A DNA stretch of 64,000 nt from positions 1 through 64,000 of the forward strand of contig JARKPK010000104.1 in assembly GCA_029975295.1 (NCBI GenBank), given 5' to 3'. Position numbers and translations under genes: made by a program. Position 1 is the first letter of the stretch; every line of letters starts with the position of its first letter. Of this stretch, positions 50,098-58,891 are shown piece after piece. Below the pieces are notes generated by a model. The model was not told the origin of the DNA and searched no databases. It saw only the letters and a program-made list of their open reading frames with translations. This stretch comes from Thermoguttaceae bacterium. Lineage in GTDB: Bacteria > Planctomycetota > Planctomycetia > Pirellulales > Thermoguttaceae.

Positions 50098-50703
50098 TTA
50101 GCGACGCCGCTTCGCCGCCAGGGCCGCCTCGGCCTCGGCGCAAACATGCGGCAGCAAATTCGGACTATCGGCGGGCACCCGACGGAAGGCTTGTTTCGGG
50201 CAGGCGACGGCGATGGCGCACTCGTTGCAATTCAGGCAGCGGTCGTGCCGCACCTGCAAATACATCGAGCCGTTCATCAACCGGCAACCGAGCACGCACT
50301 TGCCGCAACCAATGCACTTGTTCTCGTCGATCGTATATTCAAAGTAGCGCGTGCCCGCCTTCGCCTCGATGAACCGGCGAATGACGGCGTCCACCGGGCA
50401 CAGGTGATTCTCGGCCCCGGTTTCCTTCTGATGCGGCGCCGTGGGGAAGTAGCCCGTGCATTCGTCGCAGTAGCCGCAGCGGGCGAAGCAATTCACGGCC
50501 TTGACGGCTGAGATGTCGAGCACGCAATGCGTCTGGCAGTTGCCGCAGGCCATGCAGGCGTCGGGATCGATTTGCCAAACCTCGCGCACGGCGCGGCCGC
50601 GCGCAAAGGCCCACGCCCCGGCGGCAACGCCCACCCCCAACGCGCCGGCGGCGCGAACCCCGGCAGCCACGAAACGGCGACGATCCCACGGTTGACGCGT
50701 CAT
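50098..50703 (-). CDS. Tat-exported NapG-like ferredoxin with about four [4Fe-4S] sites
   Basis: A 201-residue protein. MTRQPWDRRRFVAAGVRAAGALG is a twin-arginine signal or anchor. Cys motifs are CMACGNCQTHC (50-60), an irregular CFARCGYCDEC (72-82), CIGCGKCVLGC (130-140) and CLNCNECAIAVACP (156-169). This is close to NapG, which works with NapH to pass electrons to periplasmic partners. Its ATG at 50703 overlaps the stop of the upstream 117-residue gene as ATGA. With the downstream NapH-like protein it could carry electrons across or along the membrane. Confidence 0.88.
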   Translation of the reverse strand: MTRQPWDRRRFVAAGVRAAGALGVGVAAGAWAFARGRAVREVWQIDPDACMACGNCQTHCVLDISAVKAVNCFARCGYCDECTGYFPTAPHQKETGAENHLCPVDAVIRRFIEAKAGTRYFEYTIDENKCIGCGKCVLGCRLMNGSMYLQVRHDRCLNCNECAIAVACPKQAFRRVPADSPNLLPHVCAEAEAALAAKRRR

Positions 50704-51053
50704 CGATCCACCAAATCCCTCGATCGCAACGTCCGATCCGCCGCCCCCGGCAACGGCTTCTCCAAACGAGACAAGCGGCATCGGCTCTGCATCGAGCAAT
50801 CGCTGCATGCCGTCGGCCCCAGGCAGCCCCATCGGGCCCATTGCCGCCGAGCCGTCACCATGCCGCCGCAAAGGACCAACGCACCCAACACAGCCCACCG
50901 CGACATGCCCCGCAGCCACGCGCGGCGATCGGCCCTGTCGTCAGGCAACAGTTCCATCGGAATCTCCATGGAGATCGTTGAACCCGCTTCGCTTGCCGCC
51001 GGCGCCCTTGCGGCAAGTGGCAGTTCAACGGAATTGTCTTCGGGCCGTATCAT
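50700..51053 (-). CDS. Small Cys-rich single-pass membrane protein, coupled to the NapG-like gene
   Basis: A 117-residue protein with one hydrophobic segment (WAVLGALVLCGGMVTA, about 52-67), then a short segment with four Cys residues (CLGPTACSDCSMQSRC, about 76-91). Its stop overlaps the next start as ATGA, which argues for a real, co-translated gene. The Cys spacing is not a standard ferredoxin, but could hold a metal, a cluster or disulfides. The start is uncertain: ATGs at 50969 and 50954 are alternatives. Probably an accessory subunit of the NapGH-like unit. Confidence 0.6.
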   Translation of the reverse strand: MIRPEDNSVELPLAARAPAASEAGSTISMEIPMELLPDDRADRRAWLRGMSRWAVLGALVLCGGMVTARRQWARWGCLGPTACSDCSMQSRCRLSRLEKPLPGAADRTLRSRDLVDR

Positions 51054-51135
51054 GGCGTTCTCGCCGTTGCTTGCCTTATCAATCGATTCGAATGGTGCAG
51101 CAAATCCCTTCCTTCGTCGAACGCAGCGAATCCTT

Positions 51136-52128
51136 TCAGTTTAGCGTATTTCGCCCGTTGCGTGCCACAAAAACGCGCACGCTTCGCAGCGCGGCATCGA
51201 GCACCAACACCCGTCCATCGGGGAGCACGGCCAAGTCCGCCGGGGTTTCGCCCAGGTGCTGCGGGCCGGCCACCACCGTCTCCAGCCGCCCTTGTCCGCT
51301 ATACAGCTTCACCCGAGTCAACCCCTTCTCGGCCGTAACGAATCGTCCATCGGGCAAAGCCGCCAAGTCGGTGGGATTGCAGCACCCGCAGAAGCCGGCC
51401 AAGTCGGTGGAACCGCTGCCCCAAGACGATCGAAACTCGCCCTCGCGGGTGTAGGCCTCGACCCGCAACAGCCGGGGATTGACCACATAGAGCAGCCCAT
51501 CGGCACCGATCGCAATATCGAAGTAATCGAGATTGGTGATCACAAACCCGAGAATCTTACGCTCGGGATCGCGTCGCCCAACCGCCCCCTGAACCGTTCC
51601 ATTCGGATCGAACCGCCAAACGACTCGATTGCTCGAGTCGGCCGCAAAGACATCCTCCTCGCCTACGGCCAGCGAGGTGAAATGGGCCTTCGCGTCGGGC
51701 GGGCTCCAAGCGGCCAGCAGTTTGCCTTCGGGCGAGCGCACTTCCACCCGGTCGCGCAGCCCAACGTACAATCGATCGGGCTCGCTGTGCCGCTGGTCGG
51801 CCCAGGCCAGGCAATGCGGCTCGCCGTCAAGGGCGATCGGCGCCCCAGCGGGCTTTCCGTCGAACCCCAGGACAACAACCCGGTTGTCGCCGCCGACAAA
51901 CACCCGCCCCTGCGGGTCAACGGCCAGGGAAGCCGGCTGCTGCAAGCCCGTCGGCCAACGTTCGGCCTCCGCATAGCCGATCAGGGCCTCGTCAATCGGA
52001 GGTATCGGTTCGACGGTTCGCCCCTCGCCCCAGGGATCGGTGCGAAAGACCGCCCAAGCCGCAACGAACACCGCCACCCCCACGGCCAACAGCGCCGCCC
52101 AAGAGAACGAAGGTCGAGATTCAGACAT
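51136..52128 (-). CDS. Membrane-anchored NHL-type beta-propeller protein
   Basis: A 330-residue protein with an N-terminal anchor (WAALLAVGVAVFVAAWAVF, about 10-28) and then NHL-like blades: QPASLAVDPQGRVFVGGDNRVVVLGFDGKP, HFTSLAVGEEDVFAADSSNRVVWRFDPNG and TDLAALPDGRFVTAEKGLTRVKLYSGQG. A conspicuous FCGCCNPT (Cys at 3 of 4 positions) lies near residue 246 in a propeller loop and could bind a metal or cofactor. GGAGGGAG precedes the ATG. It lies 82 bases before the small Cys-rich gene and 78 bases after the PQQ-like gene. Confidence 0.85.
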   Translation of the reverse strand: MSESRPSFSWAALLAVGVAVFVAAWAVFRTDPWGEGRTVEPIPPIDEALIGYAEAERWPTGLQQPASLAVDPQGRVFVGGDNRVVVLGFDGKPAGAPIALDGEPHCLAWADQRHSEPDRLYVGLRDRVEVRSPEGKLLAAWSPPDAKAHFTSLAVGEEDVFAADSSNRVVWRFDPNGTVQGAVGRRDPERKILGFVITNLDYFDIAIGADGLLYVVNPRLLRVEAYTREGEFRSSWGSGSTDLAGFCGCCNPTDLAALPDGRFVTAEKGLTRVKLYSGQGRLETVVAGPQHLGETPADLAVLPDGRVLVLDAALRSVRVFVARNGRNTLN

Positions 52129-52206
52129 CCTGACTACTCCCTCCTCTGCTGCGCCGCCGAAAAAAGGCCGTGCCGGCCTGCCGGGGTCGGCGATGGGCCG
52201 CCCCCA

Positions 52207-53628
52207 TCACTCGCCGCCGATCCGAACGCACTGCATTCGCGTGAAATCGCGGACGATCAGCCGATCGCCCGCCAACGCCATCGGCCCCCAGGCATCGACT
52301 CCGTCTTCGAACAATTCGGCCTGAGCCAACGGCTGATACGGGCCGGCCGGATCCGCCGGCGTAAGCGTCAACCTTCCCCGATCGTTCAGCGCCAACAGCA
52401 GTCCGTCGGCGATCAGGTAGGGCGCCGCGCCGAACTTTTCGCGTCCGCTGTTCCACCGCTCGTTGCCGTCGGCATCGAGGCAAACCAACCGTTTGTCGAA
52501 CTGCCGAACGCCGAAGAGATGGCCCTGAAAGAACACGGGCGTTTGTTGTTCCGAGCTGAACTGCCTCGGCTTCAACTGGAACAGCGTTTCGCAAACGTAG
52601 CGTTCGCCTTGCCGCCCGAAACGCAACATCATCGCCCCCGAATCGTACCCGCCCGAACAAAACACCCGTCCGTCGCCCAACGGCACCGGCGAGGCGCAGG
52701 CGGCCGTGGGCACCCGCCAAGCATTTGTCTGACAAAGCAGTTCGCCGCTGTCGGCCGCCACCAGCGCCACGCCGCCCGAGGCCGAGTACACGTACGACCG
52801 CCGGCCCTCGATCTCGGTGATGACGACCGACGTGTGCGTCGAGAGCCAGCGCTGCGGGTTTTCGCTCTTCCAGCGGACGGCCCCGGTTCGCGGATCGACG
52901 GCCAGCAGCAACGACGGTCCGCCCGGCGCCAGAATCAACTGGTCCAACTTATCGTCGTACAGCGGACACTGCCCCGCATACCAATCCGGAACGGTCGCCC
53001 CGTGGTCGGCCACAAGATCGATGATCCATCGGGCGCGGCCGGTGGCCGCTTCCCACGCCACAACGTGATACTTCGGTCCGAAGGAAATCACCAAGTCGCC
53101 AACCACCGCCGGCACGGTGCGGGTGATCCCGTGGTTCGGGGAGACATCGACCGCATAGCTGTTTCGCCAAATCTCGCGCCCGTCGTCAAGCGACAAGCAG
53201 CGCATGACGTCGGCCTTGCGTTGCACATCGTAGTCGAGGAAGAACACACGGCCTTGGGCCACTGCCGGCGCGGCGTAGCCCTCGGCCACCGGCGTCTGCC
53301 AAAGCAACTCGGGGCGGCCCTGGCGCCATCGGCGCGCAATCGCCGCCGACGGCACAATTCCATCGCGATGCGGTCCGCGGAACCAGGGCCAAACGCCCGG
53401 CGATTCGCCTGCCTTTCCCGGACCGAAAAGCGGCTCGCCCGGCGCCGGTCGGACCACGTCGGCCGAAAGCGACTCGAGCGACGGCGCGCCATCGAGGCCG
53501 GGAACGCGGGCTTCGACCGGAACGAGCGGGCCCACTTGGAGCCAAGCGACGATCGCGGCCACGCCGGCCGCAGCGCAGCACGACGGCAAGATCACGCTCA
53601 GGCAAAACATTCTCGGGGAACCGCGCAT
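52207..53628 (-). CDS. PQQ-like beta-propeller protein, exported
   Basis: A 473-residue protein with an N-terminal signal/anchor (MFCLSVILPSCCAAAGVAAIVAWL). The mature part is a PQQ-like propeller starting WPWFRGPHRDGIVPSAA and with blades such as LLWQTPVAEGYAAPAVAQGRVFFLDYD, VMRCLSLDDGREIWRN and RLVCLDADGNERWN. The ATG at 53628 is chosen because AGGAAGG lies about 5 bases upstream; the frame is open to 53703. It is the first gene of the redox cluster in the direction of transcription. The propeller may be structural or may hold a quinone cofactor; I cannot tell. Confidence 0.87.
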   Translation of the reverse strand: MRGSPRMFCLSVILPSCCAAAGVAAIVAWLQVGPLVPVEARVPGLDGAPSLESLSADVVRPAPGEPLFGPGKAGESPGVWPWFRGPHRDGIVPSAAIARRWRQGRPELLWQTPVAEGYAAPAVAQGRVFFLDYDVQRKADVMRCLSLDDGREIWRNSYAVDVSPNHGITRTVPAVVGDLVISFGPKYHVVAWEAATGRARWIIDLVADHGATVPDWYAGQCPLYDDKLDQLILAPGGPSLLLAVDPRTGAVRWKSENPQRWLSTHTSVVITEIEGRRSYVYSASGGVALVAADSGELLCQTNAWRVPTAACASPVPLGDGRVFCSGGYDSGAMMLRFGRQGERYVCETLFQLKPRQFSSEQQTPVFFQGHLFGVRQFDKRLVCLDADGNERWNSGREKFGAAPYLIADGLLLALNDRGRLTLTPADPAGPYQPLAQAELFEDGVDAWGPMALAGDRLIVRDFTRMQCVRIGGE

Positions 53629-53922
53629 CAATCCTTCCTTTTGCCCTCGAACAGGCCGCGGAACAAGCCCCAGCAGCGGCTCGTCGCTGGCCGCGGCGCG
53701 CATAGCAACGCGGCCGCTAAATCAGTCTAAATGAAACCGCCGGAAACCGGAAGCAACGCCGACGTTCTTCACGGTGTATCGGGCGCGCCTGCAAGGCGCA
53801 TCGGTTGTGCCTGCAAGGCGACGCGGGCCTGCAAGCGCGTAGGGCCCCCGACGCTCTGCGCCGGGGCGGGCCCGGCCGGCGTGAGAGTGCCCCGACCAGA
53901 GCCCGAGCATGCGCCCGCCCGT

Positions 53923-56900
53923 TCACCGTCCGGGTGACGCCGACGACAGCTTGGCCAACGCCTCTTTGGCCTCGGCTGCCACGGGGCTTTGGGGATAGTT
54001 CTTCAACAGCCGCTCGAAAAGGGCGGCCGCTTCGGTCGGGGCGTCGAGCAATATCTGGCACTTGCCCGCCTGAAGCAGGGCGGCCGCGCGCCAATCGGGG
54101 AAATCGTAAAGAATCTCCAAACGCAGGTATTCGCGGAGCGCGGCCTCGTAGTTCTTCTGATGGAAGTGCGTCTCGGCGATCCACCATTGGGCTTTGGCCG
54201 CGGTTTCCGTTTTCGCCCCGCGCGGAGCGGCCGTAACGCGGGCGAATGCGGCGCGCGCGTCGTCGAGCTGCGCCTGAGCGTGCAAGCAGCGCCCGATGAT
54301 GAAGTCGGCTTCGTGCTGAAGCTCGAACTCCGGGTAATCTTTCGCCACCGATTCGGCCATGGCCCGCGCTTCGGCCCATCGGCCGCGTTGGGCGAGGATT
54401 TGCGCCCGGCGCAACGGAACCATGGCGAACCAGGCTTCCGACTTTTTGTCCGTCCGCGAGGCCAGCGAGGCCAGCACCCGCTCTGCCTGGTCGAGCTGGT
54501 CTTGCCGGAAGTGCGATTCGGCCCACCAAAACTCGACCCACAGCCGGTCGTCGCCTTCGAGCCGCTGTGCCAACGATTCAAAGATCGCCTGCGCCGCCGG
54601 CCAGTCGGCCTCGGCCACCGCCACCTGGCCGCGCAGCAGGTCGGCCGCGTTGCGCAGCTTCTCTTCCGGCCGGGCGTCGGCAAGCTCCTGGAGCAATTTC
54701 TTGGCCCGGGCATGATCGCGCCCTTCCGCCGCGCGCTGCGCCAGCCGATAGCGCACATCGTTGATCAGCGGGCTATTGGAATGTTCCTTGCGAAGCCGCT
54801 CGAACAACTGATCGGCGTCGGCCGGACGCTTCAGCTCGCGCAGCGCCCAGGCCCAGTGATAAAGCACCCGATCCATCTGTCCGTATTTCGGATAGAGCGT
54901 GGCCAGCTTCTCGTAAAGTTCCACGGCCTGCACATCTTGATCGAGCCGGTCGCGGAGGCGGGCGGCGCTATACAGGGCGTCGGCGTGCTGCGGCGAGTCG
55001 GGATACTTTTCCACCACGGCGTCGTACATCGCCAAGGCCGCGTCCAGCCGGTCGAGTTCCTGCAAGGCGTAGCCCCGCATCAATGCCGCCTCGGCCGCCA
55101 CGGCAGCCGCCGGGGGAGGATCGAGCCGAAGAATCTGGTCGAAGGCTTGCTCCGCCTCGGCATAGCGGCCGGCCTTGAATTGGCTCCACGCCAAGCCGGA
55201 AAGCACTCGGCTTCGCGCTTCGTCCGCGCCGACCAACGGCGGCGCCGCCGCGCCGCTTTCGGGCACCTTGCGTCCCGAGTCGCGCAACCGCGCAAAAAGT
55301 TGCGCCGAGAACTCCGTGTCGCGCGCCGCGTAGGCGGCCTCGGCCAATTGTTCGAGCACCGCGGGCAGCAGCGGGTGTTCGGCAAAATCGGCTGTCAGCC
55401 GCCCGTATAGCTGTTTCGCACGATCGATCCGTCCGGTCCTTGCCAGCGCCACCGCCAAGCCGCCCAACGCCTTCAGGGCCGCATCACCCTTCGGATCGGT
55501 CGTCAGAAAGGCCTCCAACGGCGCCGCGGCGTCGGCATAACGCCCCAAGGCCACAAGCAGCGCGCCCTGCAACAACTGAGCGTCGGCCTTCAACCGCCCT
55601 TGGGCCGAAACCGCCAACGGGGCGACCCAACGCAAGGCCTCCTCGCGGCGTTCCAGCCCATCGAGGGCAACTGCGTATAGATACCGATCTTCCTCGGCCG
55701 CCTCCGCGCCGACGACCAACGGCCGAAGCTGGCCTTCAGCCGCCTCAAACTGTTTTCGCGCCAAAAGCGATTTGGCGCGCCATCGCGCCGCGCTGCCGGC
55801 CAACTCGCTCTCGGGACATTGCCGTTGAAAATCGGCGAACAACGCATCGGCCGCTTGGTGCCGCTCGGCCTCGACCGCCGCGCGGAGCAGTCCCAGCAAC
55901 GCCGCGTCGAACCAGCGCCCGCCCTGTGGGCCGCGCCGAACGATCGGCTCGAAGTGCTTTTCCGCCTCAACCGTGCGCCCCAGCCGCAACAGAACGTCGC
56001 CGGTTTGAACCCGGGCCTCGTCGGCCAGCGGACTGTTGGCCTGCTCGGCGGCGGCAGCAACCACGGCCAGCCGTTCCGCGGCGCGCGGCAAGTCGTTTTC
56101 CTCGCGGTGCGTCATCGCAGCCCAATAACGGGCCTCCAGCCCGACAACCGGATCGTCGCCCAACGACTCGAACAGCCGGCGGGCCTCGCCAAATTGCCGC
56201 GACTTATACAGCGCCCAACCGCGGCCCAACAGGGCGCGGGCGCGCAATGGACTTTCGGGCCAACGCGACGCAAACGCCCCCAGCGCCTCGGCGGCCTGCT
56301 CGTACCGGCCCGCGCCGTAGTGCATCGCCCCCAGATGGAACTGCGCATCGTCGGCCAAGGGGCTGTTGGCCTTGCCCGCCAGAGCCGCCAAGTACCGTTC
56401 GGCCTCTTCCCAGCGCCCCAGCGCCCCGAGCGCCCGGCCCAACCCCAGGCGGCATTCGTCTTGCATTGGGCCATCGGGAAACTGCCGAAGCGCCTGTTCG
56501 AATCGAGCGACAGCCGCGGCCGGATCGCCGCGGGCCAGCGCCGTTTCGCCCAGATAGGGCAAGGCGTAGGCAGCGTAATGATCATCGGGATAGAGCTTGC
56601 AAAACTGTTCGAGCTGCTGCGTCGCCCGACCCAAATCGCCCGCCAAGAACGCGATCTCGCCCGATCGAAAGGCGGCCGCCGCAACGTACCGCCCGTGCGG
56701 ATCATCTTTGAGGTATTGCTCGAAGAGCGGGCCGGCCTGCTCTAATCGGCCCAGTTGCACGAGGCTTTCCGCCCAAAGGAAGCGCGCTTGATGGCGGCGA
56801 TCGTCGGTGGGATGCCTGGCGATGAACTCCGACAGCGCCTCACCGGCCAGTTTCCACCGCTGTTGCGCATAGTGGCCGGTCGCCACGGCGAAGTCGTCAT

Positions 56901-56976
56901 CGGCCGCATCCGCCCAGCCCCAACGCCCGACGAGAACCGAACTGGCCAACACCGACAGCAGCAAGATCGCACGCAT
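53923..56976 (-). CDS. Large secreted TPR-repeat protein
   Basis: A 1017-residue protein with a signal peptide (RAILLLSVLASSVLVGRWGWADA). The entire mature part is made of about 34-residue helical repeats with TPR character, e.g. ARFLWAESLVQLGRLEQAGPLFEQYL, CRLGLGRALGALGRWEEAERYLAAL, DALYSAARLRDRLDQDVQAVELYEKLATLYPKYG and ADFIIGRCLHAQAQLDDARAAFARV. Long envelope TPR solenoids scaffold multi-protein assemblies or tether outer-membrane machinery (YbgF/BamD-like). The ATG at 56976 fits the signal peptide but has no clear ribosome-binding site; 57018 (ATG) and 57060 (TTG) are alternatives. It lies 294 bases upstream of the redox cluster on the same strand. Confidence 0.85.
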   Translation of the reverse strand: MRAILLLSVLASSVLVGRWGWADAADDDFAVATGHYAQQRWKLAGEALSEFIARHPTDDRRHQARFLWAESLVQLGRLEQAGPLFEQYLKDDPHGRYVAAAAFRSGEIAFLAGDLGRATQQLEQFCKLYPDDHYAAYALPYLGETALARGDPAAAVARFEQALRQFPDGPMQDECRLGLGRALGALGRWEEAERYLAALAGKANSPLADDAQFHLGAMHYGAGRYEQAAEALGAFASRWPESPLRARALLGRGWALYKSRQFGEARRLFESLGDDPVVGLEARYWAAMTHREENDLPRAAERLAVVAAAAEQANSPLADEARVQTGDVLLRLGRTVEAEKHFEPIVRRGPQGGRWFDAALLGLLRAAVEAERHQAADALFADFQRQCPESELAGSAARWRAKSLLARKQFEAAEGQLRPLVVGAEAAEEDRYLYAVALDGLERREEALRWVAPLAVSAQGRLKADAQLLQGALLVALGRYADAAAPLEAFLTTDPKGDAALKALGGLAVALARTGRIDRAKQLYGRLTADFAEHPLLPAVLEQLAEAAYAARDTEFSAQLFARLRDSGRKVPESGAAAPPLVGADEARSRVLSGLAWSQFKAGRYAEAEQAFDQILRLDPPPAAAVAAEAALMRGYALQELDRLDAALAMYDAVVEKYPDSPQHADALYSAARLRDRLDQDVQAVELYEKLATLYPKYGQMDRVLYHWAWALRELKRPADADQLFERLRKEHSNSPLINDVRYRLAQRAAEGRDHARAKKLLQELADARPEEKLRNAADLLRGQVAVAEADWPAAQAIFESLAQRLEGDDRLWVEFWWAESHFRQDQLDQAERVLASLASRTDKKSEAWFAMVPLRRAQILAQRGRWAEARAMAESVAKDYPEFELQHEADFIIGRCLHAQAQLDDARAAFARVTAAPRGAKTETAAKAQWWIAETHFHQKNYEAALREYLRLEILYDFPDWRAAALLQAGKCQILLDAPTEAAALFERLLKNYPQSPVAAEAKEALAKLSSASPGR

Positions 56977-57447
56977 GGCAACAACACCCGATCGACGACA
57001 CAACTTCGCCAACGGCATCCCTTCCCAAATCGTTCGCCCAATGGCGCGACAACAGCCCAACGCGGTTCATCGTACACGGTCGGCGACGGTGGCGGCAACG
57101 GAAGATCGGCCTTCGCTCGCCGCTTTCCCCGATTCCTCCCGAACGATCGCGCTCGATCGAGCCTTGGAACAAGAACGCGAAAACGCCGACCAACGGCAGG
57201 CCGGCTTTTGCGCGTAGAAAGCCTTTTCGGCGCGGCAGCGGCCTTTCGGGCGATCAACAAATTCGCACACACCGCGTCCGACAAAGCGGACGCAGTGTGT
57301 GCTTGCTGACCAACAAGACCGTCGGATACCTGATCGATTCGGGACAAGGCGGGCGGCGTTGCCGCGAGAACCGGCGACGGGCGAAAGCAGTCGGCCATCG
57401 GCTCGACGCTCGGGCCCGCAACACCCCGGTTCGTTCCTCCGCCGGGT
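56977..57447. other. Intergenic region upstream of the TPR gene
   Basis: About 470 bases between minus-strand genes. No supported gene. It should hold the TPR gene promoter and the 3' end of the lipoprotein gene. Confidence 0.4.
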
Positions 57448-58023
57448 TTAGTAGGGCGACCCAGGCCCCGGATCGACGTTGCCCACCATGTGCAGGTGGT
57501 CGTGGTCGATATAGATGACTTCCTGGCAATCTTCGTCCACAGTCGTGTACGGCACCGGCCAGCCGACGCGTGTCACTTCCGTGAAGTACACAATGCATTT
57601 GTAATGGGCGTGATGCACTTGCACCGGTCCGACCAGCGGCATCACCCGCGGCGGATCGACGTAGTCGGCGACTGGCTCGACCACGATCCGCACGTTCTTG
57701 CGCTGCACTTCGTGCAACAGCGGCAAACCGCCCTGCACCATCCGCGCCCGTTCCAACGCCCGCATGATCTCGTCTTCCGACGGCGGATCGAGCGCCTGAT
57801 GCGGCGTTCCGGGCGTGATCGGCCCGAGAATCGGCACCCGCTTGTATCGCTCTTCGTCGATGAAGTTGTCTTCCGCCTCTTTTTGGAAGTACGGTGAAAC
57901 CGGAATGGGATAGTTGAACATTCCCAAGTTCGGCCCGTTCCAAGAGGGCGTGCAGCCGGCGGCGGCCGCCAGCATCAGCAACGACAATACGCCCAACGTC
58001 CCACGCCTGATCCTGTGCGACAT
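57448..58023 (-). CDS. Lipoprotein of unknown function
   Basis: A 191-residue protein. GVLSLLMLAAAAGC is a lipoprotein signal peptide with the lipobox Cys near residue 23. The mature part is Pro- and acidic-residue-rich, with FQKEAEDNFIDEERYKRVPILGPI, a helix (DEIMRALERARMVQGG) and a C-terminal beta part containing HHAHYKCIVYFTEVTRVGWP and IDHDHLHMVG. The His-rich C-terminus could bind metal, but this is speculation. The ATG at 58023 has GAGGG upstream; the frame is open to 58056. No family recognised. Confidence 0.8.
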   Translation of the reverse strand: MSHRIRRGTLGVLSLLMLAAAAGCTPSWNGPNLGMFNYPIPVSPYFQKEAEDNFIDEERYKRVPILGPITPGTPHQALDPPSEDEIMRALERARMVQGGLPLLHEVQRKNVRIVVEPVADYVDPPRVMPLVGPVQVHHAHYKCIVYFTEVTRVGWPVPYTTVDEDCQEVIYIDHDHLHMVGNVDPGPGSPY

Positions 58024-58540
58024 ACGTCCCTCGCTTCCATCCCAATTGGTCAGCAATCTTCCCCATCACCGCGGCGCAACCGGCCGGTCGTCGGCATCCC
58101 TGCCGATACCCTGTGGCGCAGCCTTTCGGTCTTGGTTAGCTCTATTTATCGTGTGAATCTGTGACGAACTTGCAGGTTTTTTCGATTGCAACGGAAGTTC
58201 GGAAAATGTCGCCAACGCCACGGGCCCATTGTCTGGACAAGCTAGGCAATCGCGGTGATATAGAAAACGAACCGAAACCGATCCGGGGCAACGGCGGCGT
58301 GCGAGATTGCACAGAGGAAGAGGTGCTGTCCGACGCGGCAGAAGCGTCAACTAATGGCGGCAACGCAAGGAGCAAACCTTCGAACGGCCCCCTCGTTCGC
58401 GGTGGGCCAACAACAAAGAATCGCGACGTACGCTCTTTTGTCGCAATGTTTTGCGCATTTGGCCGACTGAGCGAGGGCGATCCCGCCGCCCCCGGCCGGA
58501 ATGATCGACCAAGGCGAACTCCGGCTCCGGGCCAAGGGCA
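58024..58540. other. Intergenic region between PII and lipoprotein genes
   Basis: About 515 bases; the part around 58130-58290 is clearly lower in GC than its surroundings, with T-rich stretches (e.g. TTTTTT near 58180). It may hold the lipoprotein promoter or a small RNA, but nothing could be identified. No coding frame is supported. Confidence 0.4.
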
Positions 58541-58891
58541 TCAATTGACCGCCCCCGGGCCGCTTCGGCCCGAGGCGATGCTGAACGCGTCGTTCATGGG
58601 AACAACGAAGATCTTGCCGTCTCCGATATTCCCCTCGGGACCGCTTCGGGCGGCAGAGACGATCACCTCGATCGTCCGATCGAGGAAGTCGTCGTTGACC
58701 ACGATCTCCAACGCCACTTTGCGGAGCAAGATCGTGCGGTACTCGTTGCCGCGGAAGAGTTCCTTCTGCCCCCGTTGCCTGCCGAACCCTTGGGCGTCGC
58801 AAATCGTCAACCGGTGTACTTCGACCTTGGCCAACGCCTCGCGGACGGCATCGAGTTTGGGCGGCTGAATAATGGCAATGACCAGTTTCAC
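58541..58891 (-). CDS. PII-like nitrogen regulatory protein (GlnB/GlnK family), atypical
   Basis: A 116-residue protein starting VKLVIAIIQPPKLDAVREAL, with GFGRQRG, RGNEY placing Tyr at residue 51 (the uridylylation site in GlnB), LEIVVNDDF and GNIGDGKIFVVP. PII trimers sense ATP/ADP and 2-oxoglutarate and control nitrogen transporters and enzymes. Differences from E. coli GlnB are Phe instead of Tyr46, a three-residue insert plus Asn at the GKIGDGK ATP-binding segment, and a C-terminus without the RIRTGE block. The GTG at 58891 is chosen over the longer frame to 59107 because similarity begins there; GGGGA is upstream. No glnA, amtB or ntr gene is adjacent. Confidence 0.88.
   Translation of the reverse strand: MKLVIAIIQPPKLDAVREALAKVEVHRLTICDAQGFGRQRGQKELFRGNEYRTILLRKVALEIVVNDDFLDRTIEVIVSAARSGPEGNIGDGKIFVVPMNDAFSIASGRSGPGAVN

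Noticed and set aside
44138..53628. Hydrogenase or formate dehydrogenase operon
   Set aside because: The NADH-oxidising and Fe-S parts are present, but no H-cluster, NiFe or molybdopterin catalytic subunit or maturation gene was found.
51256..53730. 824-residue open frame on the plus strand opposite the NHL and PQQ-like genes
   Set aside because: It is a mirror of strongly supported minus-strand genes; composition is Arg/Pro/Gln-rich without domains, an effect of high GC at third codon positions.
53717..54541. 274-residue minus-strand frame at the end of the TPR gene
   Set aside because: Arg/Gly/Ala-rich shadow in another frame of the TPR gene.
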